The notes: generated by a model not told the origin, from the sequence alone. A DNA stretch of 64,000 nucleotides from Halobellus inordinatus (GCF_024464655.1 NZ_JANHAV010000002.1:434001-498000); one strand, 5' to 3'; positions 1-10,337 are shown, counted from the first letter of the stretch. Made by a program: numbers and translations.

Positions 1-74
1 GCCTCCTCGACGGCGAGCGGGGTAACCGAATCTGCGTCCGGAGTCGACTCGGGAAGGGCGTCTACGTCGGTCAT
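1..74 (-). CDS. 5' end of an unidentified gene (runs off the window)
   Basis: A minus-strand reading frame starts with ATG at position 74 and stays open to the window edge, giving about 24 residues (begins MTDVDALPESTPDADSV). The segment is acidic and proline-rich, like the disordered N-termini of many haloarchaeal proteins. It lies 127 bases downstream of the carbamate kinase gene on the same strand. Too little is present to name a family; the start is inferred only from the ATG and the open frame. Confidence 0.5.
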   Translation of the reverse strand, partial: MTDVDALPESTPDADSVTPLAVEE

Positions 75-178
75 TGTGTGGGGGGCAGAGAGCGCTGAAC
101 GAGCGCGTCCCGACCGTCACGCGCCCTGTTCACGCTATCACCGGTCCATTGCTTCCCGGTCCACGTAACTTTGCTGGC

Positions 179-205
179 ATAGAGTGATGCTAACTATCAC
201 ACTAT
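179..205 (-). terminator. Hairpin at the 3' end of arcC
   Basis: Ten-base arms (ATAGAGTGAT and ATCACACTAT, one mismatch) flank a 7-base loop and overlap the TAG stop codon of the carbamate kinase gene. A hairpin here could end or protect the transcript. No long T-run follows, so the terminator role is an inference. Confidence 0.35.
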
Positions 206-1167
206 AGTTCGTCCTCTGCGGGGGCGTCCGCGTACACCTGTGTCCCGGCGTCGCCCGCCAGCGCGTCCGTCAACTGCTCCGGCGTCGTGATGATGGCTCG
301 CTCGCCGCCGCCTTCCACGAACTGGAGACAGGCTTCGACTTTCGGCTGCATACTCCCCGCGCCGAACTCGCCCGAGTCGAGATGCGAGCGAAGTTCGTCG
401 GCTCCGACTCGCCGAATCGGCCGCTGGTCGTCCTCGCCGTAGTTCACGTAGGCGTGCGCGACGTCGGTCAGGATGACGAGCGTCTCGGAGCCCAGTTTCT
501 CCGCGAGCAACCGCGACGTGCTGTCTTTATCGACGACGGCCTCGACGCCGCGCAGGCCGGACTCGCCGCGGACGACCGGGACGCCGCCGCCGCCCGCACA
601 CACCACGGAGTTCCCACGCTCGACGAGTTGTCCGATCTCGTCGGCTTCGACGATTTCGACGGGGTCGGGCGACGGGACGACCCGCCGGAAGGGGCGCTCG
701 CCGTCGGACACGCGCCGCGTCTCGAAGGGCTTCTCCGCCGCCTCTGCCTCCGTGTAAAACGGACCGACGGGCTTCGCCGGCTCTGCGAACGCGGGGTCGT
801 CGCGATCGACGACCACCTGCGTCACGATCGTCATCGAGTCCGTCTGTGCATCGCGCTCGTTGTCGAGCGCCTGCTGCAGGAGGTAGCCGATCTGCGCCTG
901 CGTCTCGGCAACGAGTACGTCCAGCGGGAGCTGTGGCGTCTCGCTCGCGTGTTCCTGCTGGAGGAGCAGATTGCCGACCTGCGGGCCGTTGCCGTGCGTG
1001 AGCACGACTTCGTAGCCGGCGTCGACGGCCGCCGCGATTCGCGCGGCCGTCTGCTCTACGACCGCCAACTGCTGGTCGAGCGTCCACGGGCCGTGCTCGC
1101 CGAGCAGGGTGTTCCCGCCCAGTGCGACGACGACGGGGGCGTCGCTCGCGGAAGATTCGGCTGCCAT
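202..1167 (-). CDS. arcC: Carbamate kinase
   Basis: A 321-residue member of the amino acid kinase family. Carbamate kinase interconverts carbamoyl phosphate + ADP with carbamate + ATP in the cytoplasm, usually in fermentative arginine or agmatine use. Visible family signatures are the N-terminal ALGGNTLL phosphate loop (about residues 15-22) and LTHGNGPQVGNLLLQQE (about 57-73), which is the hallmark of carbamate kinase rather than other kinases of the fold; a GGGGVPVV segment lies further in. Length matches the family (about 310). Start is the ATG at 1167. It is divergent from the diphosphoglycerate-synthetase-like gene, sharing an 89-base intergenic region. No arginine deiminase or ornithine transcarbamylase gene is seen beside it. 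Confidence 0.92.
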   Translation of the reverse strand: MAAESSASDAPVVVALGGNTLLGEHGPWTLDQQLAVVEQTAARIAAAVDAGYEVVLTHGNGPQVGNLLLQQEHASETPQLPLDVLVAETQAQIGYLLQQALDNERDAQTDSMTIVTQVVVDRDDPAFAEPAKPVGPFYTEAEAAEKPFETRRVSDGERPFRRVVPSPDPVEIVEADEIGQLVERGNSVVCAGGGGVPVVRGESGLRGVEAVVDKDSTSRLLAEKLGSETLVILTDVAHAYVNYGEDDQRPIRRVGADELRSHLDSGEFGAGSMQPKVEACLQFVEGGGERAIITTPEQLTDALAGDAGTQVYADAPAEDEL

Positions 1168-1256
1168 ACGACATCCTCTACCGGCCGCGACCGAAAGCGT
1201 TCGCCCGGTCGATAACTGGCCGGGATTCTATGTACGATCCCGGCGAAGTGTACCGT

Positions 1257-2597
1257 ATGGCCCCCACGCGAGTCCTCATTATGGGTGCGGCCGGACGCGA
1301 CTTCCACGACTTCAACACCGTCTTCCGCGACGACCCGGCGCACGAAGTCGTCGCGTTCACCCAGACGAGCACCCAGAACGTCGGCGAACTCGACGAACTC
1401 CCCGAGCGACGCTATCCACCGGAACTGGCTGGCGACCGCTATCCCGACGGAATCCCGATCTATCCCGAATCGAACTTAGAGCGCCTCGTCGACGAAGCGG
1501 ACGTCGACACGGTCGTCTTCTCGTACTCGGACGTCTCTCACGAGCACGTGATGCACCAGGCGTCGCGAGCGCTCGCGGCCGGTGCGGACTTCCGACTGAT
1601 CGGCCCCGATCGGATGATGCTCGAAGCCGCTGTCCCGGTCGTCGCCGTCGACGCGGTGCGAACCGGCTGTGGCAAGTCACAGACAGCCCGGAAGTTCGCC
1701 GACCTGCTGACCGCGCGGGGGAGAGACGCCGTCGTCGTCCGAGAGCCGATGCCGTACGGCGACCTCGCGGCCCAGCGCGTCCAGCGCTTCGAGACGCTCG
1801 CGGACTTAGACGAGAGCGACGTCACGATCGAAGAGCGCGAGGAGTACGAGAGCCACATCGAACGCGGCCACGTCGTCTACGCCGGCGTCGACTACGCGGC
1901 GATCCTCGAACGGGCCGAAGCCGAGGCCGACGTGATCGTCTGGGACGGCGGCAACAACGAACTCCCGTTCTACGTCCCGGACGTCCACGTCGTCGTGGCC
2001 GACCCACACCGTCCCGGCGCAGAACTGCGATACCACCCGGGCGAGACCAACCTCCGCCTCGCGGACTACGTCCTCATCAACAAGGAGAACACCGCCGACG
2101 TCGCGGGCATCCAGGAAGTCGAAGCCAACGTTCGCGAGACGAATCCCGACGCCGAGATCGTCCACGCGAACTCGACGATCACCGCCGACGGGGACGCCAT
2201 CGCGGGCAAGCGCGCACTCGTCGTCGAGGACGGGCCGACGCTTACCCACGGCGACGCCTCCCACGGGGCCGGACTGATCGCCGCCCGCAAGTACGGCGCG
2301 GCGGAGATCATCGACCCAAAACCGGCGGCGGTCGGATCGCTCGAACGTGTCTTCGCCGCCTACGACCACCTCGACGCCGTCCTCCCGGCGATGGGGTACA
2401 ACGACGCACAGATCCGAGATCTGGAGGCGACGATCAGAAACGCCGACCCGGAGGTCGTCGTCTCGGGAACACCCCACGACCTCGGACGGGTTCTCGACGT
2501 CGACGTGCCGATCGTGCGCGTTCGCTACGAACTCGAAGAGAAGAACGTCACGCTGGCGTCGATTCTCGATCGACACGCCGAGAGGCTCGGGCTCTAA
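1257..2597 (+). CDS. cpgS: Cyclic 2,3-diphosphoglycerate synthetase-like P-loop protein
   Basis: A 446-residue protein resembling the cyclic 2,3-diphosphoglycerate synthetase family, which in thermophilic methanogens makes the compatible solute cDPG from 2,3-diphosphoglycerate with ATP. An N-terminal Rossmann-like segment (VLIMGAAGRDFHDFN, about residues 5-19) precedes a P-loop (VRTGCGKSQTARK, about 135-147) and a nucleotide-base segment with LINKEN near residue 280. I prefer the start MAPTRVLIMG at 1257 because the family begins right at the Rossmann strand; an in-frame ATG lies 27 bases upstream. cDPG is not an established haloarchaeal solute, so the true substrate is uncertain. Pairing with carbamate kinase suggests the two act together. 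Confidence 0.72.
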   Translation: MAPTRVLIMGAAGRDFHDFNTVFRDDPAHEVVAFTQTSTQNVGELDELPERRYPPELAGDRYPDGIPIYPESNLERLVDEADVDTVVFSYSDVSHEHVMHQASRALAAGADFRLIGPDRMMLEAAVPVVAVDAVRTGCGKSQTARKFADLLTARGRDAVVVREPMPYGDLAAQRVQRFETLADLDESDVTIEEREEYESHIERGHVVYAGVDYAAILERAEAEADVIVWDGGNNELPFYVPDVHVVVADPHRPGAELRYHPGETNLRLADYVLINKENTADVAGIQEVEANVRETNPDAEIVHANSTITADGDAIAGKRALVVEDGPTLTHGDASHGAGLIAARKYGAAEIIDPKPAAVGSLERVFAAYDHLDAVLPAMGYNDAQIRDLEATIRNADPEVVVSGTPHDLGRVLDVDVPIVRVRYELEEKNVTLASILDRHAERLGL

Positions 2598-2627
2598 GTA
2601 TCGAGGCGTCCTCACCACGACTAACGC

Positions 2628-3359
2628 GTGAGTGACACATTCATAGACCGGATGCGAACACGGCTCGAAGGGGTGCAGATCTTCGCCTCGGAACGAACCC
2701 GACGGCGCTTTCTGCTCCACCTCGCCGTCGCCATCGTCGTGCTCGTCGCGCTCGCTCTCCTCGCCCGTCCCCATCTCGCGCTTCTGACCGACGCGCCCGC
2801 CCTCCGCGCGTTCATCTCCCAGTACGGCATCTGGGCCCCGCTCGTGCTCGTCGTGCTGCAAGCCGTGCAAGTCGTCGCCGCTCCGGTCCCGGGGCAGATC
2901 CTCGCAGTCGTCGCCGGCTACCTCTTCGGCGCGTGGTGGGGGACGCTCTACAATATGATTGGCATCACGATTGGGAGTACGATCGCGTTCTGGCTCTCCC
3001 GGCGGTTCGGCCGAGCCTACGTCGAACGTATGGTCCACGAAGACGCGCTCGCGTCCTTCGATTCGATCAGCGACGACTACGCCCGCCTCGGGTTGTTCGT
3101 CCTCTTTTTCATCCCCGGACTCCCCGACGACGTCATCTGCTTCGCTGGCGGCCTGACCAGACTACCCCTGTGGCAGCTCGTCGCGCTCGCGATCGTCGGC
3201 CGGACGCCAGCGTTCTTCCTCGCGAACGTCGTCGGCGATTTCCTCGGGGGCGATCAGTTCGTGGCCGCCGCCGCGCTCACTGCCGTCATCCTCGCTCTGT
3301 CGGCGCTCGGCTACGCGAACCGCGATCGGATCGTCGGCCTCTTCGACGACCGCTCCTGA
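2628..3359 (+). CDS. TVP38/TMEM64 (DedA-like) membrane protein
   Basis: A 243-residue integral membrane protein with about five or six hydrophobic segments. The core has the VTT/SNARE-associated pattern: [17 protein letters not shown] (about residues 85-101), then [24 protein letters not shown], and [21 protein letters not shown] (about 163-183). The family is linked to lipid handling or small-molecule transport in membranes; its substrate is not known here. The start is GTG at 2628, 30 bases after the upstream stop, and no better ATG lies before the first hydrophobic helix. It probably follows cpgS in one transcript. Confidence 0.8.
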   Translation: MSDTFIDRMRTRLEGVQIFASERTRRRFLLHLAVAIVVLVALALLARPHLALLTDAPALRAFISQYGIWAPLVLVVLQAVQVVAAPVPGQILAVVAGYLFGAWWGTLYNMIGITIGSTIAFWLSRRFGRAYVERMVHEDALASFDSISDDYARLGLFVLFFIPGLPDDVICFAGGLTRLPLWQLVALAIVGRTPAFFLANVVGDFLGGDQFVAAAALTAVILALSALGYANRDRIVGLFDDRS

Positions 3360-3444
3360 CGGTGCCGTCCGCGAGGCCACCGGACGCGTCGCGGGAGCGC
3401 CGTCTTCCCGTCCGCTTTTGGTCTTCGACCGCCGTCCGGTAGGT

Positions 3445-6405
3445 ATGGAAGGCGCGGAGTCCGACGCGAGCGACGGGGCCGGAGAGCACGCCGAGGAGAC
3501 GGCTGCGGCCGGCACGCCGTCGCGGTCCGACGACGAGTCCGAGCGGCGCCCGGAGGGGCCACCACAGAAGATGCTCGACCGTCGAGAGGAACTCACGCCG
3601 ATGCTCTCGCAGTATCTCGAACTCTGCGAGGCGCACCCCGACGCGCTCGTGCTCTTTCAGGTCGGCGACTTCTACGAGGCGTTCTGCGAGGCGGCCGAGA
3701 CGGTCGCCCGCGTCTGCGAGGTGACGCTGACCAAGCGCGAGGACTCGACGGGGACCTATCCGATGGCGGGCATCCCGATGGACAACGCTGCGTCGTATCT
3801 CGAATCACTCCTCGACGCCGAGTACCGGGTCGCCATCGCCGATCAGGTCGAAGACGCCGAGGAGGCCTCGGGGCTGGTCGACCGCGCCGTGACGAACGTC
3901 GTCAGTCCGGGCACGGTCGTCGACGACGAACTGCTCGACCGCGCGAGCGCGACGTATCTCGGCGCGGTCGTCGGTCTCGGGCGAGATGGGGGGCGCGACG
4001 GGGGACGCGCGGGCGAGTCGACCGACGCGACCGACGCCGAGGCCGCACTCGCGACGCTCGACGTCTCGACGGGCGAGTGTCAGGTGACGAGCGCCCCCGC
4101 CGCGCGGATCGACGACGAACTCGAACGCCTCGCACCCGCTGAACTGCTCGTCGCCCCCGACGCGGGCGTCGAGCCGTCGATGCTCGGCTTCGAGACGATG
4201 CTCACCGAACACGACCCCGAGGCGTTCGCGCTCGATCGGGCCGACGAGACGCTCGCGGCGTACGTCGCGGAACCAACCGCCGTCCTCGACTCACCCACCG
4301 AACGGCGCGCTGTGGGGGCGCTCCTCGACTACGCCGAGTACACGCAGGGCGACGACGGTGCGCTCTCGTACGTCTCGCGCGTCCGCCGGTACGACCTCCG
4401 ACGCTCGCTCAGACTCGACGCGACGGCGATGCGGAGTCTCGAACTGTTCGACTCGCGGCACCCCGGGCGCGGGGACACGCTGCTCGACGCGCTCGACCGG
4501 ACCGCGTGCGCGCCCGGCCGCCGCAAACTGGAGTCGTGGCTGCGGCGCCCGCTGCTCGACCGGGAGCGAATCGAGCGCCGACACGACGCCGTCGCGGAAC
4601 TGCTCGACCGGCCGATGGCCAGAGAGACGGTCCGGGACCACCTCGAACAGGTGTACGACCTCGAACGTCTGGCCGCTCGCGTCTCCCGAGAGCGTGCGAA
4701 CGCCCGCGACCTGCGCTCGCTGCAGACGACCCTCGACGTCGTCCCGGACGTCAGAGCCGCCCTCGAAGACGCCGAATCGGACGCCCTCTGTGACCTTCGG
4801 GCGTCGCTCGACGAACTGGCCGACGTCCGCGACCTGATCGAACAGGCGATCGAACCCGACCCGCCGCAGGAGATCACGGAGGGGGGCGTCGTTCGCGAGG
4901 GATTCGACGACGAACTCGACGAGATCCGCGCGACCGAGCGGGAAGGCCGCGAGTGGGTCGCCTCGCTCGAAGCGCGCGAGCGCGGGCGGACCGGCATCGA
5001 CTCCCTGGAGGTCGGCTACAACCAGGTCCACGGCTACTACATCGAGGTGACGAACCCGAACCTCGACCGCGTCCCCGACGACTACACCCGGCGGCAGACG
5101 CTGAAGAACGCCGAGCGATTCTACACGCCGGAGTTGAAGCGTCGCGAGGACGAGATTCTCTCGGCCGCCGAGCGCGCCGATTCCTTAGAGTACGAGGTGT
5201 TCTGCGAGGTGCGCTCGCGCGTCGCCGACGAGACCGAGCGGATTCAGGCGCTCGCGGACGCGCTCGCCCGCCTCGACGTGTTGACGTCGTTCGCCGCCGT
5301 CGCCGCCGGCGAGAACTACGTCCGCCCCGAGATGGGTGCGGAGACGCTCCGTATCGAGGCCGGGCGGCATCCCGTCGTCGAGCGGACCCAAGCGGAGTTC
5401 GTCCCGAACGGCGTCAACTTCACGGACGGCCGCGTCGCCGTCATCACCGGCCCGAATATGAGCGGCAAGTCGACGTATATGCGGCAGACGGCACTCATCG
5501 CGCTGCTCGCGCAGGCGGGGAGTTTCGTTCCGGCGGACGCGGCGAGATTGCCCGTCCTCGATCGAATCTTCACCCGGGTCGGCGCCTCCGACGATATCGC
5601 TGGCGGGCAGTCGACGTTTATGCGCGAGATGGCCGAACTCACCGACATCCTCCACGATGCCACCGACGACTCGCTCGTGCTCCTCGACGAGGTCGGGCGC
5701 GGTACCTCTACCGCTGACGGCCTCGCGATCGCCCGCGCGACGACGGAGTTCATCCACGACGAGATCGGCGCGACGACGCTCTTTGCGACTCACTATCACG
5801 ATCTGACCGCGCTCGCCGACGACCTGCCGGACGCGTTCAACCTCCACTTCACAGTGAGCAAAAGCGAGGACGGCGACTCCCCGTCGGACGACGGGAGCGA
5901 GTCTCCCTCTGAGCCCGACGTGACGTTTCTCCACCGCGTCGCGCGCGGCGCGTCCTCGTCGTCGTACGGCGTCGAGGTGGCGAAACTGGCCGGCGTGCCG
6001 GACCGCGTCGTCGCCCGCGCCAGAGAGCACCTCCGGGCGTCGGCCGGCGACGACACGGATTCGGAGCCGGCGCACGCACGTCTCCCGCGCGAGGATGCGT
6101 CGCCCGCGGAGGATGCGTCACACCCGCCGACACGGGCGACGAACGGCGAATTCGACGCTCCTGCAGCCGACCGAAACGACACGCTCGCGGCGTACGTCGA
6201 CGGCCTCGACGCGACGGACGACCCCGATCGACCGGATGCCCCCGGCCGACCGGACGACTCGCACGACGCCGTGCCGACGGACGCCGCGCCGACAGACGCC
6301 GAGCGCGCCGTCCTCGACGAACTCCGGGATCTCGACGTCGCCCGAACCACCCCGCTCGAAGCGCTCAACACGCTGGAAGCCCTACGACGGCAACTAGATG
6401 AGTGA
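3445..6405 (+). CDS. mutS: DNA mismatch repair protein MutS
   Basis: A 986-residue MutS1-type protein that recognises mismatches and clamps DNA with ATP. Seen in order: an acidic N-terminal leader (about 50 residues), the mismatch-binding motif GDFYEAF, the core and lever domains, the Walker A motif GPNMSGKST and Walker [14 protein letters not shown], then ATHYHDL. It is longer than bacterial MutS (about 850) because of an acidic insertion after the ATPase motifs and an acidic C-terminal tail, a common halophile feature. Start MEGAES at 3445 lies about 27 bases after an AT-rich box (3414-3420). It overlaps mutL by 8 bases, so the pair is translationally coupled. Confidence 0.97.
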   Translation: MEGAESDASDGAGEHAEETAAAGTPSRSDDESERRPEGPPQKMLDRREELTPMLSQYLELCEAHPDALVLFQVGDFYEAFCEAAETVARVCEVTLTKREDSTGTYPMAGIPMDNAASYLESLLDAEYRVAIADQVEDAEEASGLVDRAVTNVVSPGTVVDDELLDRASATYLGAVVGLGRDGGRDGGRAGESTDATDAEAALATLDVSTGECQVTSAPAARIDDELERLAPAELLVAPDAGVEPSMLGFETMLTEHDPEAFALDRADETLAAYVAEPTAVLDSPTERRAVGALLDYAEYTQGDDGALSYVSRVRRYDLRRSLRLDATAMRSLELFDSRHPGRGDTLLDALDRTACAPGRRKLESWLRRPLLDRERIERRHDAVAELLDRPMARETVRDHLEQVYDLERLAARVSRERANARDLRSLQTTLDVVPDVRAALEDAESDALCDLRASLDELADVRDLIEQAIEPDPPQEITEGGVVREGFDDELDEIRATEREGREWVASLEARERGRTGIDSLEVGYNQVHGYYIEVTNPNLDRVPDDYTRRQTLKNAERFYTPELKRREDEILSAAERADSLEYEVFCEVRSRVADETERIQALADALARLDVLTSFAAVAAGENYVRPEMGAETLRIEAGRHPVVERTQAEFVPNGVNFTDGRVAVITGPNMSGKSTYMRQTALIALLAQAGSFVPADAARLPVLDRIFTRVGASDDIAGGQSTFMREMAELTDILHDATDDSLVLLDEVGRGTSTADGLAIARATTEFIHDEIGATTLFATHYHDLTALADDLPDAFNLHFTVSKSEDGDSPSDDGSESPSEPDVTFLHRVARGASSSSYGVEVAKLAGVPDRVVARAREHLRASAGDDTDSEPAHARLPREDASPAEDASHPPTRATNGEFDAPAADRNDTLAAYVDGLDATDDPDRPDAPGRPDDSHDAVPTDAAPTDAERAVLDELRDLDVARTTPLEALNTLEALRRQLDE

Positions 6406-8104
6406 GGAGCGCCCGGAGCCGCGCGGCGACCCCGACTCGGTCCGTCGACTGGACGACGCGACGGTCGCGAGCGTCGCGGCCGGCGAGGTGATCACCCGCC
6501 CGGCGGACGTCGTCGTCGAACTGCTCGAAAACGCGCTCGACGCCGGAGCCTCGCGGATCGACGTCGCGGTCGACGGCGATGGGACAGCGCGGATCCGCGT
6601 CCGCGACGACGGCGGTGGAATGAGCCGCCGGGACGCCGAGCTCGCGGTCGAGCGGCACACGACGAGCAAACTCGCCTCCGGGGAGTCGCTCTCGGCGGTC
6701 GAGACGCTCGGCTTCCGCGGCGAAGCGCTCGCCAGTATCGCCACGGTCGCCGAACTCGAAGTCGTGACGAACGACGGCGGGCCGCGCGGAACGCGCGTCG
6801 TCGCGTCGGGCGGTCCCGGCCCGGACCGCGTCGAACCCGCCGGGCGCGGCCGGGGAACGACAGTCACCGTCCGCGAACTGTTCGCGGAGACGCCCGCGCG
6901 CCGCGAGTCGCTCGCGGCCTCTCAGACGGAGTTCGCCCGCATCAGCGACGCGGTCTCCCGGTACGCGCTCGTCCGTCCGGACGTCGCGATCACGCTCGGA
7001 CACGACGGCTCGGAGGTGTTCTCGACGCCCGGGACCGGCGAGTTCGCCGACGCGCTACTGGGCGTGTACGACCGCCAGGTCGCCTCGCGAGCGACGGCGT
7101 TCGATGCCGTGCGGCGCGTCGGTTCCGGCCCAGAAGACGAAGGCGTGGGACTCACGATCGACGGTGCGCTCGTCCAGCCGTCGATCAGCCGCGCGCGCCG
7201 CGATCACGTGTACGTCGCTGTCGACGGCCGCCCCGTCCGCAACGCGCAGTTGCAGCGCGCCGTCGTCGATGGCTACGGGGATCTGCTCGCCGACGGCCGC
7301 GCACCCATCGCGGTCGTGTCGCTGTCGCTACCGACGTCGTGGGCGGACCACAACGTCCACCCGCGCAAGCGGCGGGTCCGTCTCCGGTCGTCCGACGAGG
7401 TCGCGGACGCAGTCGCGGGCGCCGTCCGTGACGCGCTCTCGACCGCCGATCAGCGGCGCGCGGCAGACCTCTCGATGGCTCTCGACGACACGCTGGAACC
7501 GCTGTCGGACACTGAATCGGCCTTCGAGGACGTGCGCGTGCTCGGACAGTTCCGCGATCTCTATCTCCTCTGTGCGTTCGAGGACGAACTGCTCGTCGTC
7601 GACCAGCACGCGGCCCACGAGCGGGTGAACTACGAGCGTCTCCGGGCCGCGGTCTCGGGTGAGACCCCGACCGCCCCGGTCGAACCGCCCGAGAGCGTCT
7701 CACTGACGCCGGGACAGTACGCGGCCGTCGAGTCACACCGTGATGAGTTGTCCAAACTCGGATACGACCTCGACTGCTTCGGCGAGACGACGGTTCGCGT
7801 CCGTTCGGTACCGGCACCGATGGGCCGAGCGGCCGCCCCCGAGAGCGTCCGCGACGCAGTCGACGCGCTTCGGCACGGCGAGACACCTGAAGACGGCCGC
7901 GACGCGCTGCTGAAAGACCTCGCGTGCCACCCCTCGCTGAAGGCCGGCGACGAACTGAGCGACGCGGAGGCGACGGCGCTCGTCGATCGGCTCGGTTCCT
8001 GTGAGAACCCCTACGCCTGCCCGCACGGCCGCCCGACGGTGCTCACGATCGGGGAGGACGCGCTCGTTCGGGGATTCGGACGACGCGGCACCCGGATGGA
8101 TTGA
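6398..8104 (+). CDS. mutL: DNA mismatch repair protein MutL
   Basis: A 568-residue GHKL ATPase that works with MutS. The N-terminus shows [20 protein letters not shown] and DAGAS, the ATP-binding motifs. The C-terminal domain carries the metal-dependent nicking signature DQHA(X)2E(X)4E near residue 400, followed by [11 protein letters not shown] and CPHGRP, so it should be an endonuclease-type MutL rather than the E. coli type. No MutH is expected. The ATG overlaps the last codons of mutS. Haloarchaea often carry several mutS/mutL copies; this pair looks complete. Confidence 0.97.
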   Translation: MSEERPEPRGDPDSVRRLDDATVASVAAGEVITRPADVVVELLENALDAGASRIDVAVDGDGTARIRVRDDGGGMSRRDAELAVERHTTSKLASGESLSAVETLGFRGEALASIATVAELEVVTNDGGPRGTRVVASGGPGPDRVEPAGRGRGTTVTVRELFAETPARRESLAASQTEFARISDAVSRYALVRPDVAITLGHDGSEVFSTPGTGEFADALLGVYDRQVASRATAFDAVRRVGSGPEDEGVGLTIDGALVQPSISRARRDHVYVAVDGRPVRNAQLQRAVVDGYGDLLADGRAPIAVVSLSLPTSWADHNVHPRKRRVRLRSSDEVADAVAGAVRDALSTADQRRAADLSMALDDTLEPLSDTESAFEDVRVLGQFRDLYLLCAFEDELLVVDQHAAHERVNYERLRAAVSGETPTAPVEPPESVSLTPGQYAAVESHRDELSKLGYDLDCFGETTVRVRSVPAPMGRAAAPESVRDAVDALRHGETPEDGRDALLKDLACHPSLKAGDELSDAEATALVDRLGSCENPYACPHGRPTVLTIGEDALVRGFGRRGTRMD

Positions 8105-8169
8105 GATACCGCGACCGTCGCCGGGGCAGCCGCATCGCCGGATTAGTCGCGTCGTTGGTTCGGCGGCGC

Positions 8170-8334
8170 TATAGTAGCGTTTGCAGCTGATAGGGACTAT
8201 CGTAAGTCCGCATAGGTTTCTCGCCGGACGGTACGGCGAGAATCTCCGAACAGTTACGATAACCCCTATGATTACACAGACAATCGCACGACTGCGTGCG
8301 ATTAGGCGCGTGAAGACTTGCAAACGCTACTATA
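8170..8334. repeat. 84-bp hairpin element (family B), interrupted by a family A insertion
   Basis: The outer ends are inverted repeats TATAGTAGCGTTTGCA and TGCAAACGCTACTATA. The centre has a perfect hairpin (AATCGCACG, ACTG loop, CGTGCGATT). The stretch is 165 bases long; removing the 78-base insertion and one 3-base duplication leaves 84 bases, the same length as the uninterrupted copy at 43485-43568. It fills much of the 334-base gap between mutL and the MFS gene. No coding capacity or transposase is present. Confidence 0.88.
8191..8268 (+). mobile_element. 78-bp MITE-like hairpin element, family A, copy 1 (nested in family B)
   Basis: Starts TAGGGACTATCG and ends CGATAACCCCTA, with an inner hairpin TCTCGCCG/CGGCGAGA around a 7-base loop. 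It is flanked on both sides by TGA (8188-8190 and 8269-8271). It interrupts a family B element. It has no open frame, so it must be moved by a transposase encoded elsewhere. Confidence 0.85.
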
Positions 8335-8438
8335 GTGCGGAATGTCGAAATTCTTTACAACCGCCATCACGAGGCTTCGGCAGTGCACGTCCGTCCCACC
8401 GATCACCCTGAACAGCCTCGTCGGGAGCCGATACGTCG

Positions 8439-9641
8439 ATGACGATTCTCGGCTCGATCGGTCGGGAAGCCAGGGCGCTCTGGGGCGACGGCGAGGGCCG
8501 TTCGCTGGCCGTCATCGCCGGCGGTTGGGGCCTCCTCTTGGGCACGCGGATGATCTACCCGGTTCTTCTCCCGTACTTCCGCGAGACCTTCGGCCTCAGT
8601 CTCTCGGTCGCGGGGTTGCTCGTGACGATCCTCTGGCTCGGGTCGGCGATCGGACAGCTTCCGGGTGGAATCTTGGCCGACCGATACAGCGAACGCCTCG
8701 TGATGACGGCCGGTGCCGCTGTCGTCGCCGTCGCCGTCGCGGCGGTCGTCGCCGCACCCACGGCGCTGGCGCTGTTCGCGGCGACCGCGTTCGTCGGCCT
8801 GGGCCAGTCGCTGTACCCGATCGCGCGGATCACGATCCTCGCGACCATCTACCCCGATCGAATCGGGAGCGCGCTCGGCGTGACGATGGCGACAGGAGAC
8901 CTCGGACAGACCGTCCTCCCGCCGGTCGCGGGGGCGCTGGCCGTCGCCGTCGTCTGGCAGGCGGGGCTCGCGTTTATGATCCCACTGCTCGCCGCCGCGG
9001 CGATCGCACTCTGGGTGTTGCTGCCGCGACAGACTGACTCCGAGAGCGGTATCGACGAACTCTCCGCCGACACGGCGCGGCACGTACTCGCCGAGATCCG
9101 CGCGAGCAACGTGGTCTTTCTCGCGTTCATCCTCTTTCTCTACATCCTCGTCTGGCAGGCGTTCACGGGGCTGTATCCGACGTATCTCGTCGAGGAGAAG
9201 GGGTTACCCTCGTCGACGGCAGCGCTTCTTTTCAGCCTCTTTTTCGCCATCGGCGTCCTCGTCAAGCCCGTCGCCGGAGCGGCCTACGACCGGATCGGGC
9301 TCCGTCGATCTCTCGTGATCGTGCTCTCGGGCCCCGTCGTCGGCTTTGCGCTGCTTCCGGTCGTCGACAGCCTCGTCGGACTCGTCGGGATCACGGCGCT
9401 CGTGAGCACGATGCTCGGCTCCGGCGCGATCACGCAGTCGTACTTCTCGGATGCGTTCTCAGAAGAGATCCGCGGGACCGGCCTGGGTGTGGTCCGTACC
9501 ACGACCGCGACGCTCGGGGCTGCCGGTCCGGTCCTGTTCGGCGCAATCGCCGACCGCGGCTACTTCGACGAGGGGTACTGGATCGTCGCCGTCGTTCTCG
9601 CGGTCGTGATCCTCCTCACTCTCCGCGTCTCAGAATCGTAG
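8439..9641 (+). CDS. MFS transporter
   Basis: A 400-residue major facilitator with about twelve membrane helices. The loop between helices 2 and 3 reads GGILADRYSERLVM (about residues 73-86), the conserved MFS motif A, and the second half repeats the pattern with GAAYDRIGLRRSLV. A short polar linker (about residues 197-212, acidic) joins the two halves. The substrate cannot be told from sequence. It stands alone, about 100 bases after the repeat cluster, with the repeat element probably separating it from mutL transcription. Confidence 0.88.
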   Translation: MTILGSIGREARALWGDGEGRSLAVIAGGWGLLLGTRMIYPVLLPYFRETFGLSLSVAGLLVTILWLGSAIGQLPGGILADRYSERLVMTAGAAVVAVAVAAVVAAPTALALFAATAFVGLGQSLYPIARITILATIYPDRIGSALGVTMATGDLGQTVLPPVAGALAVAVVWQAGLAFMIPLLAAAAIALWVLLPRQTDSESGIDELSADTARHVLAEIRASNVVFLAFILFLYILVWQAFTGLYPTYLVEEKGLPSSTAALLFSLFFAIGVLVKPVAGAAYDRIGLRRSLVIVLSGPVVGFALLPVVDSLVGLVGITALVSTMLGSGAITQSYFSDAFSEEIRGTGLGVVRTTTATLGAAGPVLFGAIADRGYFDEGYWIVAVVLAVVILLTLRVSES

Positions 9642-9688
9642 GCAGTGACCGGCCGGGAGCGATGCAGGATCAGCCTGCGGCTGTCGGC

Positions 9689-10000
9689 TCACCAGTCTTT
9701 GCAGTCCACACAGACGTGTCGGCCGTCCTGCGACCAGAGCCGGTCGGCGACGTTGCCACAGGCAGGGCACTCGACGCCGTCTGGGTCCCAGCGGTACGTG
9801 GCCGTCGCCGCCTCGACGTCGTCAATGGGGGCTTTGCCGTCGTCGGCGTCGCCGCTGCGAGTTCCGGTGTCGACCTCGCCCTCGCCGTCGCCTGATTCCG
9901 TCTCGGCGCCGCCGTTTTCTGACTCCGTCTCGGGCTCGCCCGCTCCCGATTCCTCTGCGGCGTCGCCGACGAATTCCTCGAGGGACCGGTCCCGCTCCAT
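9689..10000 (-). CDS. Small acidic zinc-ribbon protein (haloarchaeal)
   Basis: A 103-residue protein. The first 70 residues are acidic and low in complexity; the C-terminus has the zinc-binding pairs CPACG and CVDC followed by KDW at the very end. The N-terminus (MERDRSLEEFV) resembles a small haloarchaeal family of unknown function. ATG at 10000 is chosen because the conserved N-terminal motif starts there; the frame remains open upstream, but upstream translation would run into the promoter of the divergent gene. Function unknown; nucleic-acid or protein binding by the ribbon is only a guess. Confidence 0.7.
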   Translation of the reverse strand: MERDRSLEEFVGDAAEESGAGEPETESENGGAETESGDGEGEVDTGTRSGDADDGKAPIDDVEAATATYRWDPDGVECPACGNVADRLWSQDGRHVCVDCKDW

Positions 10001-10091
10001 ACGAGTCTCCAGTGGCGGCGTCGGCTTAGCGGTGGCGACTCGCCACGCGGAGTTCCGCACACACATATACGATGAGGACGAACCCCCGGCT

Positions 10092-10337
10092 ATGGTCTCG
10101 GTCATCGACTTCATCGTGCAGTTGGTCACGAGCATCGTCACTCTCGTCAGGACGTTCCTCTTCGAGGTGTTCCTCGGCGTCGATCCGCTCACCGCGGTGC
10201 TGTTCCTGTTCGGCGGCGGGCTGACGACCGCAGCGGTGCTGTACTTCACCTACCTCACGCTCGGTGCGCTCGTGAACCAGCTCACCGGCCTGGGATCGAG
10301 CGCCCGCGAATCGTCGCCCAACCGGCCGGTCCAATAA
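10092..10337 (+). CDS. Small two-helix membrane protein, function unknown
   Basis: An 81-residue protein with two hydrophobic stretches (about residues 5-28 and 33-58) and a short polar tail. ATG at 10092 begins MVSVIDFIVQLV directly before the first helix. It is divergent from the small zinc-ribbon gene with about 90 bases between them. I recognise no family beyond uncharacterised haloarchaeal membrane proteins. Confidence 0.65.
   Translation: MVSVIDFIVQLVTSIVTLVRTFLFEVFLGVDPLTAVLFLFGGGLTTAAVLYFTYLTLGALVNQLTGLGSSARESSPNRPVQ

Noticed and set aside
8170-8334. CRISPR array or tRNA-like structure in the repeat-rich gap
   Set aside because: There are nested inverted repeats, not regularly spaced direct repeats, and no cas genes or cloverleaf features.
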